Origin: Fenollaria sporofastidiosus
GTDB lineage: Bacteria > Bacillota > Clostridia > Tissierellales > Peptoniphilaceae
Assembly: GCF_943169635.2 (NCBI RefSeq)
Contig: NZ_OW968186.1
Location: forward strand, 1,054,001 to 1,118,000
Direction: 5' to 3'
DNA: 64,000 nt
In this document: piece by piece, positions 15,978-25,724 of the stretch
How the letters are laid out: every line of letters starts with the position of its first letter
Position numbering within the stretch: position 1 is the stretch's first letter
Translations under genes and position numbers: made by a program
The notes under the pieces: model-generated
Seen by the model: only the letters and a program-made list of their open reading frames with translations
Told to the model about the DNA's origin: nothing
Databases searched by the model: none

Positions 15978-17464
15978 TAGCTATATTTATATTCTTGCCA
16001 ATATTATTAACAGTTTTAATTTATATACATTCTTTGGCATTTTTCCAAATATTGCAATTAAATATGTACATTTCAAGCGAGTATGAGCTATGGCTTAAAA
16101 ATTTTGGCTGGCTTAAGAACTCATTAAAGAAATTAACACCTGGAGATAAGAAGCCGCTTGTCTTTACTGACAGGATGAAGAGACTGATGAAGATATTTGT
16201 AAGCTTCAACGTAGTGATTATGTATACGTCAATCATCGCATATCTATTATTCGGTGAAAAAATTGCACTAGCATATTTATTAGTACTTGCTTTTGAACTA
16301 TACATCATAAGAGCGAAGAGTGTAAAGTTTGCAAATATATTAGCACAGCCGATTGAGAATAAAATCAATCACGGTTTTTATATACAAGCACAAAATAAAA
16401 TTAAGAAAGAAAAAGAGAATAAATTAAAGGTGGTAGGTATAACAGGAAGCTATGGCAAGACATCGACTAAGCTTGTTTTAAATGATATTGTGAAGAATAG
16501 CCTTAAGACATACGCAACGCCAAGTTCATTTAACACACCTATGGGTATATCAAAGGTAATAAACAACGAGCTTGAAAGCGGCACTGAAGTTTTCATCTCT
16601 GAACTTGGAGCAAGATATGTCGGAGAGATAAAGGAAGTTGCTGAGCTTGTTATGCCAGATATCGCCATCATCACTAACATTGGCCCATGTCACATCGAAA
16701 CCTTTGGATCAATGGAGAACATTGTCAAGACAAAGTTCGAACTTATAGACACACTTAAGGAAGGCGGCCTTGCTATATTTAACTACGACAACCCATATAT
16801 TAAAGAGAAGGCAGCTGAGGTTAAGACTAGAAAGGTGTATATCTCACTTGAAGATGATGCGTGTGACTACTTTGCGAAAGATATAAGTGCCAGCGAGTTT
16901 GGCACTGAGTTCACACTTGTCTACAAGAACAAAGAGTATAATTTAAAGACAAAGCTTCTTGGTAAGCACAATATATACAATGTTCTTCTTTCGGTTGCGG
17001 CAGCTCGTGAGTTAGGCATGAGCATGGAAGAGATACAAGAGGCGGTTCTTAACGTTAATCAAGTTGAACACAGACTATCACTTGTAGAGAACCCAAACAA
17101 TCTTATTATCATCGACGACGCTTTTAATAGTAACCCAAGCGGTGCACAAGCGGCTCTAGATGTTATAAGTGAGTTTAAAGAAGGAAAGAAGATAGTTATC
17201 TCACCAGGCATGGTTGAGCTAGGAGAGCTTCAATACGAAGAGAATAAAAAGTTTGGCAAGAATGCAGCAACCGTTGTAGATTATTTCATTATCGTAGCAG
17301 AAGTTAATAAAGAAGCAATAAAAGATGGTCTAGTAGAAGGTGGACTTGATGAAGATAAGATACATGAGGCAGCAAGCTTAAGTGATGCACAATTAATACT
17401 ACAAAAAATATGTCAAGCAGGCGACGTAATACTTTTCGAAAACGATTTGCCTGATAATTATTAG
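15974..17464 (+). CDS. murF: MurF-like Mur ligase with N-terminal membrane domain
   Basis: Expected to add D-Ala-D-Ala to UDP-MurNAc-tripeptide. The 496 residues have the Mur ligase ATP loop GITGSYGKTST (155-165), the central-domain ELGARYVGEI and TNIGPCHIETFG segments, and a C-terminal domain with DDAFNSNPSGA. The first 120 residues are not the usual MurF uridine-binding domain. They contain about three hydrophobic helices (1-28, 71-93, 97-113), so the enzyme looks membrane-anchored. It overlaps the hydrolase by 4 bp and ddl follows after 11 bp, which supports the MurF role. An alternative is a distinct Mur-ligase-family enzyme acting on a lipid-linked substrate. Confidence 0.85.
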   Translation: MIAIFIFLPILLTVLIYIHSLAFFQILQLNMYISSEYELWLKNFGWLKNSLKKLTPGDKKPLVFTDRMKRLMKIFVSFNVVIMYTSIIAYLLFGEKIALAYLLVLAFELYIIRAKSVKFANILAQPIENKINHGFYIQAQNKIKKEKENKLKVVGITGSYGKTSTKLVLNDIVKNSLKTYATPSSFNTPMGISKVINNELESGTEVFISELGARYVGEIKEVAELVMPDIAIITNIGPCHIETFGSMENIVKTKFELIDTLKEGGLAIFNYDNPYIKEKAAEVKTRKVYISLEDDACDYFAKDISASEFGTEFTLVYKNKEYNLKTKLLGKHNIYNVLLSVAAARELGMSMEEIQEAVLNVNQVEHRLSLVENPNNLIIIDDAFNSNPSGAQAALDVISEFKEGKKIVISPGMVELGELQYEENKKFGKNAATVVDYFIIVAEVNKEAIKDGLVEGGLDEDKIHEAASLSDAQLILQKICQAGDVILFENDLPDNY

Positions 17465-17475
17465 GAGTTGATAGA

Positions 17476-18630
17476 ATGCTAAAGGTAGGCGTTATATTTG
17501 GTGGAAGAAGCGTTGAACATGAAGTATCAGTTATTACAGGAATGCAAGTAATTGAGAACATGGATAAAGAAAAATTCCTTCCAATTCCAATATATATTAC
17601 AAAAGAAGGTAAGTGGCTAAGTTCAGAGGCCTTCAAGAATTTTAAAACATTTAAAGACGGTGACTTTAGTTCAGCTAAGAACGTTATGCTTGGCTGTGAC
17701 TATGGAGATTTTAACCTATATATAAATCCTGAAACAAAGTCTATGTTTGACAAGAAGGTATACGAAAGGCTTGATATGGTCTTCTTCGCGCTTCATGGAA
17801 CTAACGGCGAAGACGGATCATGCCAAGGACTTGTTGAGACAGTTGGTCTACCATATACAGGCACTAACGTCTTAAGTTCTGCAGTCGGTATGGACAAGGT
17901 CATAATGAAGGATGTATATAGGGCAAACGGACTTCCTGTAGTAAACTACAGGTACTACTACAGAAGTATGTGGAGAAGCTCAAAGGACAATGTTATGTCT
18001 GACATAGAAAAGAATTTAAAGTATCCATTGTTTATAAAGCCATCCAACCTTGGTTCGTCTATAGGCATATCTAAGGTTAAGAGCAAGGAAAACTTGGAAG
18101 AAGCTTTGATGATAGCCTTCAGTTATGATAAAAAGGTCATAGTTGAAGAATCAGTTGAAAACGCAAGAGAGATAAACTGCGCTGTCATGGGTTACGAAGA
18201 AAATATCGAGACATCAGAATTAGAAGAACCACTAGACTTCAAAGAACTATTGACATTTGATGATAAATATGTATCAAATAAAAAAACTCCAGGCACTAAG
18301 ATGATGAGAAACCTTTTAAAGAAGGACGAGCCATTGAGACCTGAACTTGAAAGACTTGCTAAAGCAGCTTTCACATCCATTGATGCAAGCGGCAATGCTA
18401 GAGTAGACTTGCTTGTATCGAAGGACACTGGCAAGGTATACATTAACGAAATAAATACAATACCAGGTTCTATTGCGTTTTACTTATGGGAGCCAAAGGG
18501 CTACTCATTTAAAGACTTAATCACTAAGATGATTGGTATAGCAAAAGAGATTGACACTATGAGAAAAGAAACTGTTTACTCATACGATGCCGAACTCTTT
18601 AAACGTATTCAATACGGAAAGAAATTATAG
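17476..18630 (+). CDS. ddl: D-alanine--D-alanine ligase
   Basis: ATP-grasp enzyme that makes D-Ala-D-Ala for MurF. The 384 residues begin VGVIFGGRSVEHEVS with the N-terminal Glu that binds the first substrate, and carry NLGSSIGISKV (ATP-binding Ser) and the C-terminal metal-binding EINTIPG. The omega-loop pair is Lys264-Tyr265 (FDDKYVS). A Tyr here is typical of D-Ala-D-Ala enzymes, whereas D-lactate ligases have Phe, so ordinary vancomycin-sensitive termini are expected. AGGAGTTG is at normal distance from the ATG. rnr follows after 8 bp. Confidence 0.95.
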   Translation: MLKVGVIFGGRSVEHEVSVITGMQVIENMDKEKFLPIPIYITKEGKWLSSEAFKNFKTFKDGDFSSAKNVMLGCDYGDFNLYINPETKSMFDKKVYERLDMVFFALHGTNGEDGSCQGLVETVGLPYTGTNVLSSAVGMDKVIMKDVYRANGLPVVNYRYYYRSMWRSSKDNVMSDIEKNLKYPLFIKPSNLGSSIGISKVKSKENLEEALMIAFSYDKKVIVEESVENAREINCAVMGYEENIETSELEEPLDFKELLTFDDKYVSNKKTPGTKMMRNLLKKDEPLRPELERLAKAAFTSIDASGNARVDLLVSKDTGKVYINEINTIPGSIAFYLWEPKGYSFKDLITKMIGIAKEIDTMRKETVYSYDAELFKRIQYGKKL

Positions 18631-18638
18631 GTGATAAA

Positions 18639-20741
18639 ATGAAAATCAGGGAACTTGTAATGAACTATTTTAATAGAGAAGACTATGTACCCCAAAGCAA
18701 GAAGGACTTACTAAGAGCGTTTAAGATTACGAAGAAAGATAAGAAAATATTTGAAAGACTTCTTAAATCATTAGAAAAAGACAAAAAAATTATTTGCAGC
18801 AATGATAAATATTACACTTACAACAGTTCCCATATAATAAAAGGAAAGTATGAAGCTAATAAACGTGGCTTTGGCTTCGTTATAGGTGATGACTTTGATG
18901 TCTTCATAAGATTTGAAAACTCGATGTACGCTATGGACTCTGATGAGGTATGCGCTATAATCACAGAGAAGAAACTTGATGGTAACTATGAAGGCAAGAT
19001 AATCAAGATATTATCCAGAGCTACAAAGAGGGTTGTTGGAACTTATCAAGACAATGGCAGCTTTGGCTTTATCAGATGTGATGATGTCAAGATTATATAT
19101 GATGTCTTTATCAATAAGAGCAATTCAAAAGGCGCAAAGCATGGTGACAAGGTAGTTGCTGAGATCATTAAGTATCCAGACAAAAATAAAAATCCAGAGG
19201 GAAGAGTTGTTGAGATTATCGGTAAAGAAGATGATCCAGGTATAGACATCACATCCATCATTAAGTCGTACGAACTTAGAGAGTACTTTCCAAATAGAGT
19301 TAAAGATGAATTAGAAGATATTAACTATGATATAAGCTCTGAAGAGATAGAGCGCAGAGTAGACTATAGAGACTTATTAACGGTAACTATAGACGGTGTT
19401 GACTCGAAGGACTTAGACGACGCCATAAGCTTAGTGAAAAGTGGCGATATGTATACACTCTACGTACACATAGCAGACGTTGCTAATTATGTCAAGGAGC
19501 GCACATACTTAGATAAGGAGGCTTACTTAAGAGGCAACTCATACTACTTACTTGATAGGGTTCTACCGATGCTTCCAAAAGAGCTTTCGAATGGCATATG
19601 CTCACTTAATCCAAATGAAGATAGGCTAACACTATCTGTTAAGATGGATATAGATAAGAACGGGGAGGTTTTAAGTCACAAGATATCAGAGGCTGTGATT
19701 AACTCTGACTACAGACTTAACTACACACAAGTTTCAGACCTTTTAGAAGGCAAGAAGAAGGCGGCTGAACTTGGTCTTGATGCTATAGAAGATACGCTTA
19801 AGAACATGCAAGATTTAATGCATATTCTTAATGATAAGAGAAACAAAAGAGGTAACATAGACTTTGACATCGTTGAAACAAAAGTTGTTTTGGACGAGAA
19901 AGGCAAAGTTCTTGACATAAAACCAGAAGAAAGACGAGTTGCTAATAAGATTATAGAAGAGTTCATGATAGCTGCTAACGAAACTGTAGCTAAGGAATAC
20001 TTTATGAAGGACTTGCCTTTTGTATATAGAGTACATGAGAAACCAAAGAGGGAGAAGATGTTCTACCTTTCTGAGTTCTTGAAACGCTTTGACTTATACA
20101 TTAACCCTGATAATGTTACTCCAGCTGATTTGGCAAGGGTGCTTAATGAACTTAAGGGTAAAAAAGAATCGGCACTTATTTCAAACATAGTTCTTAGGAC
20201 TATGCAAAAGGCGAGATACACTTATGAAGAGCTTGGTCACTTTGGACTTGCTTCGAAGTACTACTCGCACTTCACATCTCCTATCAGAAGATACTCAGAC
20301 CTTATTATTCATAGAATCATTAAGGACTTTATGAATGGCAGACTTAAGGAAAGCAAGATTGTTTACTACGAGAAGAACCTTGATCAGATGACAAAGCATA
20401 TATCTGAAACGGAGCTTGTTCAAGAGAAGGCAGAGCGCGACATAGTACAAATGAAGTGTGCTGAGTACATGCAAGATAAGATCGGCAATGTTTATGTTGG
20501 TGAAGTTTCATCACTAACATCCTTTGGCGTATATGTTATGCTTGAGAATACCATAGAAGGTCTTTGCCACTTTGCAAATATGGATGATGACTTCTATTAT
20601 TTTGATGAAACAGAATACAAAGTCATCGGCAAGGACTCATTAAATGAATACAGGATAGGTATGAAGGTAAGAGTTGCTGTCCTTGATGCATCGAAAGAGA
20701 CGAGAACTATTGATTTTAAAATTCTTGGAGTGGTTGAATGA
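18639..20741 (+). CDS. rnr: Ribonuclease R
   Basis: Processive 3'-5' exoribonuclease that degrades structured RNA and, with SmpB-tmRNA, defective mRNAs. The 700 residues hold an N-terminal winged-helix region (1-65), two cold-shock-like OB domains (about 70-210), the RNB catalytic domain with the Asp cluster DGVDSKDLDDAISL near 250-265, and a C-terminal S1 domain (about 620-698). AGGTGA precedes the ATG. Its stop overlaps the smpB start (ATGA), the standard rnr-smpB coupling. Confidence 0.97.
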   Translation: MKIRELVMNYFNREDYVPQSKKDLLRAFKITKKDKKIFERLLKSLEKDKKIICSNDKYYTYNSSHIIKGKYEANKRGFGFVIGDDFDVFIRFENSMYAMDSDEVCAIITEKKLDGNYEGKIIKILSRATKRVVGTYQDNGSFGFIRCDDVKIIYDVFINKSNSKGAKHGDKVVAEIIKYPDKNKNPEGRVVEIIGKEDDPGIDITSIIKSYELREYFPNRVKDELEDINYDISSEEIERRVDYRDLLTVTIDGVDSKDLDDAISLVKSGDMYTLYVHIADVANYVKERTYLDKEAYLRGNSYYLLDRVLPMLPKELSNGICSLNPNEDRLTLSVKMDIDKNGEVLSHKISEAVINSDYRLNYTQVSDLLEGKKKAAELGLDAIEDTLKNMQDLMHILNDKRNKRGNIDFDIVETKVVLDEKGKVLDIKPEERRVANKIIEEFMIAANETVAKEYFMKDLPFVYRVHEKPKREKMFYLSEFLKRFDLYINPDNVTPADLARVLNELKGKKESALISNIVLRTMQKARYTYEELGHFGLASKYYSHFTSPIRRYSDLIIHRIIKDFMNGRLKESKIVYYEKNLDQMTKHISETELVQEKAERDIVQMKCAEYMQDKIGNVYVGEVSSLTSFGVYVMLENTIEGLCHFANMDDDFYYFDETEYKVIGKDSLNEYRIGMKVRVAVLDASKETRTIDFKILGVVE

Positions 20742-21193
20742 AAGAAGAAGATATAAAAGTTGTAGCTAATAATAAAAAAGCGAGACACGATTATTTTATA
20801 GAAAAGACGTATGAGGCGGGCTTAGTTTTAAAAGGCACCGAAGTAAAATCCATTAGACAAGGTAGAGTGAATTTAAAAGAGAGTTATGTAATTGTTAAGA
20901 ATGGTGAAATTTTCGTCTTTGGTATGCACGTAAGTCCATACAAGGAAGGCAATATATTTAACGAGGACCCACTTAGGACAAGAAAGTTATTGCTCAACAG
21001 AAAAGAGATTAGAAAGATTTCTCAAGATATAAAGCTTGAGGGCTCTACTGTTGTTCCGCTAAGATTATATTTTAAGCACGGAAGAGCGAAGCTTGAGATA
21101 GCACTTGCTAAAGGTAAAAAACTTTATGACAAAAGAGAGAGCCAAAGAGAAAAAGACATTAAAAGAAGTATTGATAGAAAGTATAAAATCTAG
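20738..21193 (+). CDS. smpB: SsrA-binding protein SmpB
   Basis: Binds tmRNA and brings it to stalled ribosomes for trans-translation. The 151 residues begin with the expected NKKARHDYFIEKTYEAG and carry KGTEVKSIR and the oligonucleotide-binding core. The basic C-terminal tail (KKLYDKRESQREKD, then RSIDRKYK) mimics the mRNA and enters the empty channel. The ATG overlaps the rnr stop. No tmRNA gene follows, unlike in many genomes where ssrA lies next to smpB. Confidence 0.97.
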   Translation: MKEEDIKVVANNKKARHDYFIEKTYEAGLVLKGTEVKSIRQGRVNLKESYVIVKNGEIFVFGMHVSPYKEGNIFNEDPLRTRKLLLNRKEIRKISQDIKLEGSTVVPLRLYFKHGRAKLEIALAKGKKLYDKRESQREKDIKRSIDRKYKI

Positions 21194-21204
21194 GAGGTAA
21201 GCAA

Positions 21205-21576
21205 ATGAAAATCGGTGAATCAAGAGAAAATTATTTAGAGATGATACTAATGCTACAAAACAAAGGCATTAAGGTTAGAAGTACAGACGTTGCGAAGGCC
21301 CTTGATTTTTCTAAGCCAAGCGTTAGTAGAGCAGTTGGTATATTAAAAGAAGATGGTTATATCGAAGTTCAAGACGATGGCGAGCTAACATTTACAAAGG
21401 AAGGCGAAAAGCTGGCAAAACTTGTTTATGATAGGCACTGTACACTTAGAACTTTCTTTGAAAATATTGGCGTTGACCATGAGAATGCAAATGATGATGC
21501 TTGTAGGGTTGAGCACGTTATAAGCCAAGTCACATTTGATAAAATAAAGGAATTAGTTAATAAAGGTAATGAATAA
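21205..21576 (+). CDS. DtxR/MntR-family metal-dependent transcriptional regulator
   Basis: A 123-residue regulator with an N-terminal winged helix-turn-helix (VRSTDVAKALDFSKPSVSRAV, about 24-44) and the DtxR metal-binding/dimerisation domain. The putative metal ligands are Asn9, Glu12, His78, Cys100, Glu103 and His104 (DACRVEH). Cys100 follows the DtxR iron-type pattern. The residue equivalent to MntR Asp8 or DtxR Met10 is Asn. There is no SH3-like third domain, as in MntR. AGGAGGT precedes the ATG, and the stop overlaps pcrA by 8 bp. The metal sensed (Fe or Mn) and its targets are not visible here. Confidence 0.88.
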   Translation: MKIGESRENYLEMILMLQNKGIKVRSTDVAKALDFSKPSVSRAVGILKEDGYIEVQDDGELTFTKEGEKLAKLVYDRHCTLRTFFENIGVDHENANDDACRVEHVISQVTFDKIKELVNKGNE

Positions 21577-23752
21577 TATTTTAGATAGATTAAACGCAAG
21601 CCAAAGGGAAGCTGTTTTATATAACAGTGGTCCCTTATTAATCATGGCTGGGGCAGGTTCAGGCAAGACTAGAGTAGTAACATACAAGATTGCCTACCTT
21701 ATAGAGAATGCACTTGCGAGTGAAAACGAAATACTTGCGATAACATTTACTAATAAGGCTGCTAAAGAGATGAAGGACAGAGTGGCATCATTTTTAAATA
21801 AAGACATCTCATCCATGTGGATAGGCACCTTTCACTCTATAGCACTAAGACTGCTTAGACGCCATGCAAACCTTGTTGGATATACAAACAACTTTACTAT
21901 ATATGATAGAGACAATCAATTGACTCTTATCAAAGATATACTTAAAGAGCTTGAGCTTGATCCAAAGACTTATGTGCCATCATACTTTATTAATTTAATA
22001 TCTACATTGAAGATGCAAAACTTGGATGCAGATGAATACGAAAGCATTTCTGATAGCTATAGAAAGAAAACTGATGCAGAAGTTTACAGATTATATCAAA
22101 AGAAGTTGCTCGAGTATGATGCGATGGACTTTGATGACATGATAGCTAACTGCGTTAGACTTTTAGAAGAAAATGATGACGTAAGACAAATTTATCAAGA
22201 GAGATTCAAGTATGTCTTTGTAGACGAGTATCAAGATACAAACTATATGCAGTATAAGATGGTAAAGCTGCTTTCAGATCTTTACAAGAACATCTGCGTA
22301 GTAGGTGATGCAGATCAAAGTATATATGGCTGGAGAGGAGCAGACATCAGAAACATCTTAAACTTTGAAAAAGATTATAAAAATGTTAAGACTATACTAC
22401 TTGAGCAAAACTATAGGTCGACTAAGAATATATTAAATGCTGCTAACAAGATTATAAAGAACAACGACGAGAGAAAGGATAAGAACCTTTGGACAGATAA
22501 TCAAGATGGAGATGACATATATTGCTACATGACGCAAAGCAATGTGGAGGAGAGCTACTTTGTTGCGCAAAAGATAAAAGAGCTATTGAACGAAGGTTAT
22601 AAGGAGAGCGACTTTGCAATACTTTATAGAACTAACGCTCAATCGAGATCTTTTGAAGATATGTTCTTAAAGTTTGGCATCAAATATAACATAGTTGGCG
22701 GAGTAAAGTTCTACGATAGAAAAGAGATCAAGGACATACTTGCCTACTTTAAATTTTTGGATAATACAAGCGACTTTATCTCTCTTAAGAGAATTATAAA
22801 TACACCAAGAAGAGGTATTGGAGACAAAAGTGTTGAGAGTATAACAGAAGATATGATTAATAAGAATATTAGCCTTTATGATGCTCTATCCATAAGCAAG
22901 AATAAAAAGATAAAGGATTTTTATGAATGCATGGACTACATCAAGAAGCTAAAGGACAATCTTAGCTTGTCAGAGCTATATGATTTAGTTTTAGATAAGA
23001 CTGAATATCTTAGTGCACTTGAAAGTGAGAACACTGTCGAAGCAAGAACAAGAATTGAAAACTTAGATGAGTTTAGAAACCTTTTACTTGATTACGAAGA
23101 TAATTATGATGAGATTACACTTAAAGACTTCTTAGGAGAGATTTCACTTTTAACTGACCTTGACAAGACAGAGGATAAGGGCGAGGCAGTAACTATGATT
23201 ACTATGCATAGCGCCAAGGGTCTTGAGTATAATATCGTCTTCATAGTTGGTATGGAAGACGGTCTCTTCCCAAGCGAAAGAGCTATCGATGAGGGTAGTC
23301 TTGAAGAGGAAAGAAGGCTTTGCTATGTAGCAGTGACTAGAGCAATGAAGAAGCTGTTCTTAAGCTTAGCTAAAGAGAGAAGAGTTTATGGACAAACTAT
23401 AGTATCTAAACCATCAAGATTTATTGATGAAGCACAAGACGCTGTAAAGCTAGTTAACTATAGATCAGATAAATTTGATGAGAGCTCTATATTTGAAAGC
23501 TCAGTTAATAACAAGGCTTCTCATAGAGAGCAAAGCTTTGACAAGACTGTTTCACGTTTTAAATCATTTAGCGGAAGCGAAGGCCCATCAGGTGATAAGA
23601 AAGACATCAAGGCAGGCGACAAGATTAAGCACAAGGCCTTTGGTGAAGGTATGGTCGTTAGTGTCAATGGTAAGAATCTTACTATAAGTTTTCCAAATAA
23701 AGGTATTAAAATTTTGAATATTGATTTTGCACCAATAAAAAGGATAGATTGA
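21569..23752 (+). CDS. pcrA: ATP-dependent DNA helicase PcrA (UvrD family)
   Basis: 3'-5' superfamily 1 helicase for repair and for removing RecA and RNA polymerase. The 727 residues show motif I GAGSGKT (28-34), motif II VDEYQDTNY, motif III GDADQSIYGWRGAD, motif IV EQNYRST, motif V TMHSAKGLEY and motif VI VAVTRAMKKLFL. After a linker of about 60 low-complexity residues comes a C-terminal Tudor-like domain (AGDKIKHKAFGEGMV) that in PcrA binds RNA polymerase. It overlaps the regulator gene by 8 bp, and ligA starts 1 bp after its stop. Confidence 0.96.
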   Translation: MNNILDRLNASQREAVLYNSGPLLIMAGAGSGKTRVVTYKIAYLIENALASENEILAITFTNKAAKEMKDRVASFLNKDISSMWIGTFHSIALRLLRRHANLVGYTNNFTIYDRDNQLTLIKDILKELELDPKTYVPSYFINLISTLKMQNLDADEYESISDSYRKKTDAEVYRLYQKKLLEYDAMDFDDMIANCVRLLEENDDVRQIYQERFKYVFVDEYQDTNYMQYKMVKLLSDLYKNICVVGDADQSIYGWRGADIRNILNFEKDYKNVKTILLEQNYRSTKNILNAANKIIKNNDERKDKNLWTDNQDGDDIYCYMTQSNVEESYFVAQKIKELLNEGYKESDFAILYRTNAQSRSFEDMFLKFGIKYNIVGGVKFYDRKEIKDILAYFKFLDNTSDFISLKRIINTPRRGIGDKSVESITEDMINKNISLYDALSISKNKKIKDFYECMDYIKKLKDNLSLSELYDLVLDKTEYLSALESENTVEARTRIENLDEFRNLLLDYEDNYDEITLKDFLGEISLLTDLDKTEDKGEAVTMITMHSAKGLEYNIVFIVGMEDGLFPSERAIDEGSLEEERRLCYVAVTRAMKKLFLSLAKERRVYGQTIVSKPSRFIDEAQDAVKLVNYRSDKFDESSIFESSVNNKASHREQSFDKTVSRFKSFSGSEGPSGDKKDIKAGDKIKHKAFGEGMVVSVNGKNLTISFPNKGIKILNIDFAPIKRID

Positions 23753-23753
23753 T

Positions 23754-25724
23754 ATGGACAGGATGGAAGAATTAATCAAGAAGCTAGAGGAGTATAATTA
23801 CCACTACTATGTGCTTGATGACCCTATAGTTTCTGATAAAGAATATGACAAGTTATACGATGAGCTAGTGAAGCTTGAAAATGAAACAGGAGTTCACTTG
23901 CCATACTCTCCAACACAGAGAGTAGGCGATGCGGTGCTCGATAAGTTTGTTAAGCATACACACCTTGGAAGGCTTTGGAGTCTTGATAAGGCTCAAAGCT
24001 TTGATGCACTTAGACAGTGGCACGAGAAGAACCTTCGCTTCGTAAATTCATACAACGAAACACATAGTGACAAGCTTCAAAACCTTGAGTATATACTTGA
24101 ATATAAGTTCGATGGCCTTACTATCAACCTAACATACGATGAAGGAATTTTTAAGATGGGAGCAACAAGGGGCAATGGCGAGGTAGGCGAAGAGATATAT
24201 GAGCAGGTACTTACCATAAAGTCCATACCTCTTAGAGTTAAATACAAAGGCAAGTTTGAGGTACAAGGCGAGGGCCTTATGCCGCTATCAAAACTTGAAG
24301 AGTACAACGAAAAGAACGAAGTGCAGCTTAAGAACGCAAGGAACGCTGCAGCAGGTGCGCTACGTAACCTTGATGTGAAGGAGACCGAGAAGAGACATCT
24401 AATAACTTATCTATACAACATTGCTTATATAGAAGGCAAGGAGTTTAAGACTCAAGAGGAGATTGTGGAGTTCATTAAAGATAACGCTCTTCCAGTTTCG
24501 AATTATCATAAAAAATTTTCAAGCATGGAAGACCTTCTTAAAGAGATAGATATACAAAAAGAAGAAAGATTAAAGCAGGATTTCTTAACAGATGGTATGG
24601 TAATTAAGATAAACGATGTAAAAACGCAAAAGCTTATGGGATATACAAATAAATTCCCACGCTTTGCTATCGCATATAAGTTCGAGGCACTTGAAACATC
24701 TACTAGGATCATAGGTGTTGAGTGGAATGTCGGTAGAAGCGCTAAGGTAACGCCAACGGCACTATTAGAGCCGGTTGATATAGGCGGAGTCACTATAAAG
24801 AGGGCGACACTTAATAACCTTGAAGACATAAAGAGAAAGAACCTTCATTTGAATGAGAGAGTTCTTATTAGAAGATCGAATGATGTTATTCCAGAGATCA
24901 TGGGGCCACTAAAGACTGATGAAGAGGTCTACGACATAAAGCAGCCAGACAGATGCCCTTACTGCCATAGTAAGTTATATAAAGAAGGAGTACATTACTT
25001 CTGTCCTAATACATTAGGATGCAAGCCACAGCTTGTTAAGACCATAGTCCACTTTGCATCCAAGGAAGCGATGAACATAGATGGCTTCAGCGAAAAGACT
25101 GCTGAGTTATTCTTAGAAAAGCTTGACATAGATCAAGTGTCTATGTTATATGACCTTAAAGAAGAAGACCTACTTAAGCTTGATGGCTTCAAAGAGAAAA
25201 AGGCAAAAAATATTATTGATTCGATACAAAACTCAAAGACAGTACAGCTTAAGAACTTTATATATGCCTTGTCAATACCGAACGTTGGCGTAAAGACAAG
25301 CAGGGATCTTGCAGAGCACTACAAGAGTGTAGAAAACTTTTTAAAGGCAGACTTTAATGACCTAATTGCTATCGAAGATGTTGGTGAAATAACTGCAAAT
25401 GAGATAGTTTCATTCTTAAATGATGAAACGAGTGAGAAGTCTATACAAAGTTTGTTTGAGCATGGTATAAAGGTGTTAGACGTTCAAGACCATGGCGATA
25501 GATCACTGGAAGGACTAAAGTTTGTTCTAACAGGTACGCTTGAAAACTATACGCGTGATGAACTTAAAAATATTCTTGAAGAAAAGGGGGCAAAGGTACA
25601 AGGCTCTGTATCATCAAAGACAGATTATGTAGTTGTTGGTGAGAACCCTGGTTCTAAATTTGATAAAGCGAAGACTTTAAATATAAAAATACTATATGAA
25701 AACGATCTGAAGGAGTTGATATGA
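23754..25724 (+). CDS. ligA: NAD+-dependent DNA ligase LigA
   Basis: Seals nicks during replication and repair using NAD+. The 656 residues include the N-terminal Ia domain (YYVLDDPIVSDKEYDKLYDE), adenylation Lys118 in EYKFDG, the OB fold, a four-Cys zinc finger (CPYC then CPNTLGC), helix-hairpin-helix repeats and a C-terminal BRCT domain (about 575-656, LEGLKFVLTGTLENY). The usual KxDG motif reads KFDG. It lies 1 bp after pcrA, a common Firmicutes pairing, and its stop overlaps the gatC start. Confidence 0.97.
   Translation: MDRMEELIKKLEEYNYHYYVLDDPIVSDKEYDKLYDELVKLENETGVHLPYSPTQRVGDAVLDKFVKHTHLGRLWSLDKAQSFDALRQWHEKNLRFVNSYNETHSDKLQNLEYILEYKFDGLTINLTYDEGIFKMGATRGNGEVGEEIYEQVLTIKSIPLRVKYKGKFEVQGEGLMPLSKLEEYNEKNEVQLKNARNAAAGALRNLDVKETEKRHLITYLYNIAYIEGKEFKTQEEIVEFIKDNALPVSNYHKKFSSMEDLLKEIDIQKEERLKQDFLTDGMVIKINDVKTQKLMGYTNKFPRFAIAYKFEALETSTRIIGVEWNVGRSAKVTPTALLEPVDIGGVTIKRATLNNLEDIKRKNLHLNERVLIRRSNDVIPEIMGPLKTDEEVYDIKQPDRCPYCHSKLYKEGVHYFCPNTLGCKPQLVKTIVHFASKEAMNIDGFSEKTAELFLEKLDIDQVSMLYDLKEEDLLKLDGFKEKKAKNIIDSIQNSKTVQLKNFIYALSIPNVGVKTSRDLAEHYKSVENFLKADFNDLIAIEDVGEITANEIVSFLNDETSEKSIQSLFEHGIKVLDVQDHGDRSLEGLKFVLTGTLENYTRDELKNILEEKGAKVQGSVSSKTDYVVVGENPGSKFDKAKTLNIKILYENDLKELI

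Noticed and set aside
21193..21205. tmRNA (ssrA) gene expected near smpB
   Set aside because: Only 11 bp separate smpB from the next gene; no tmRNA ends or tag-peptide reading frame were seen.
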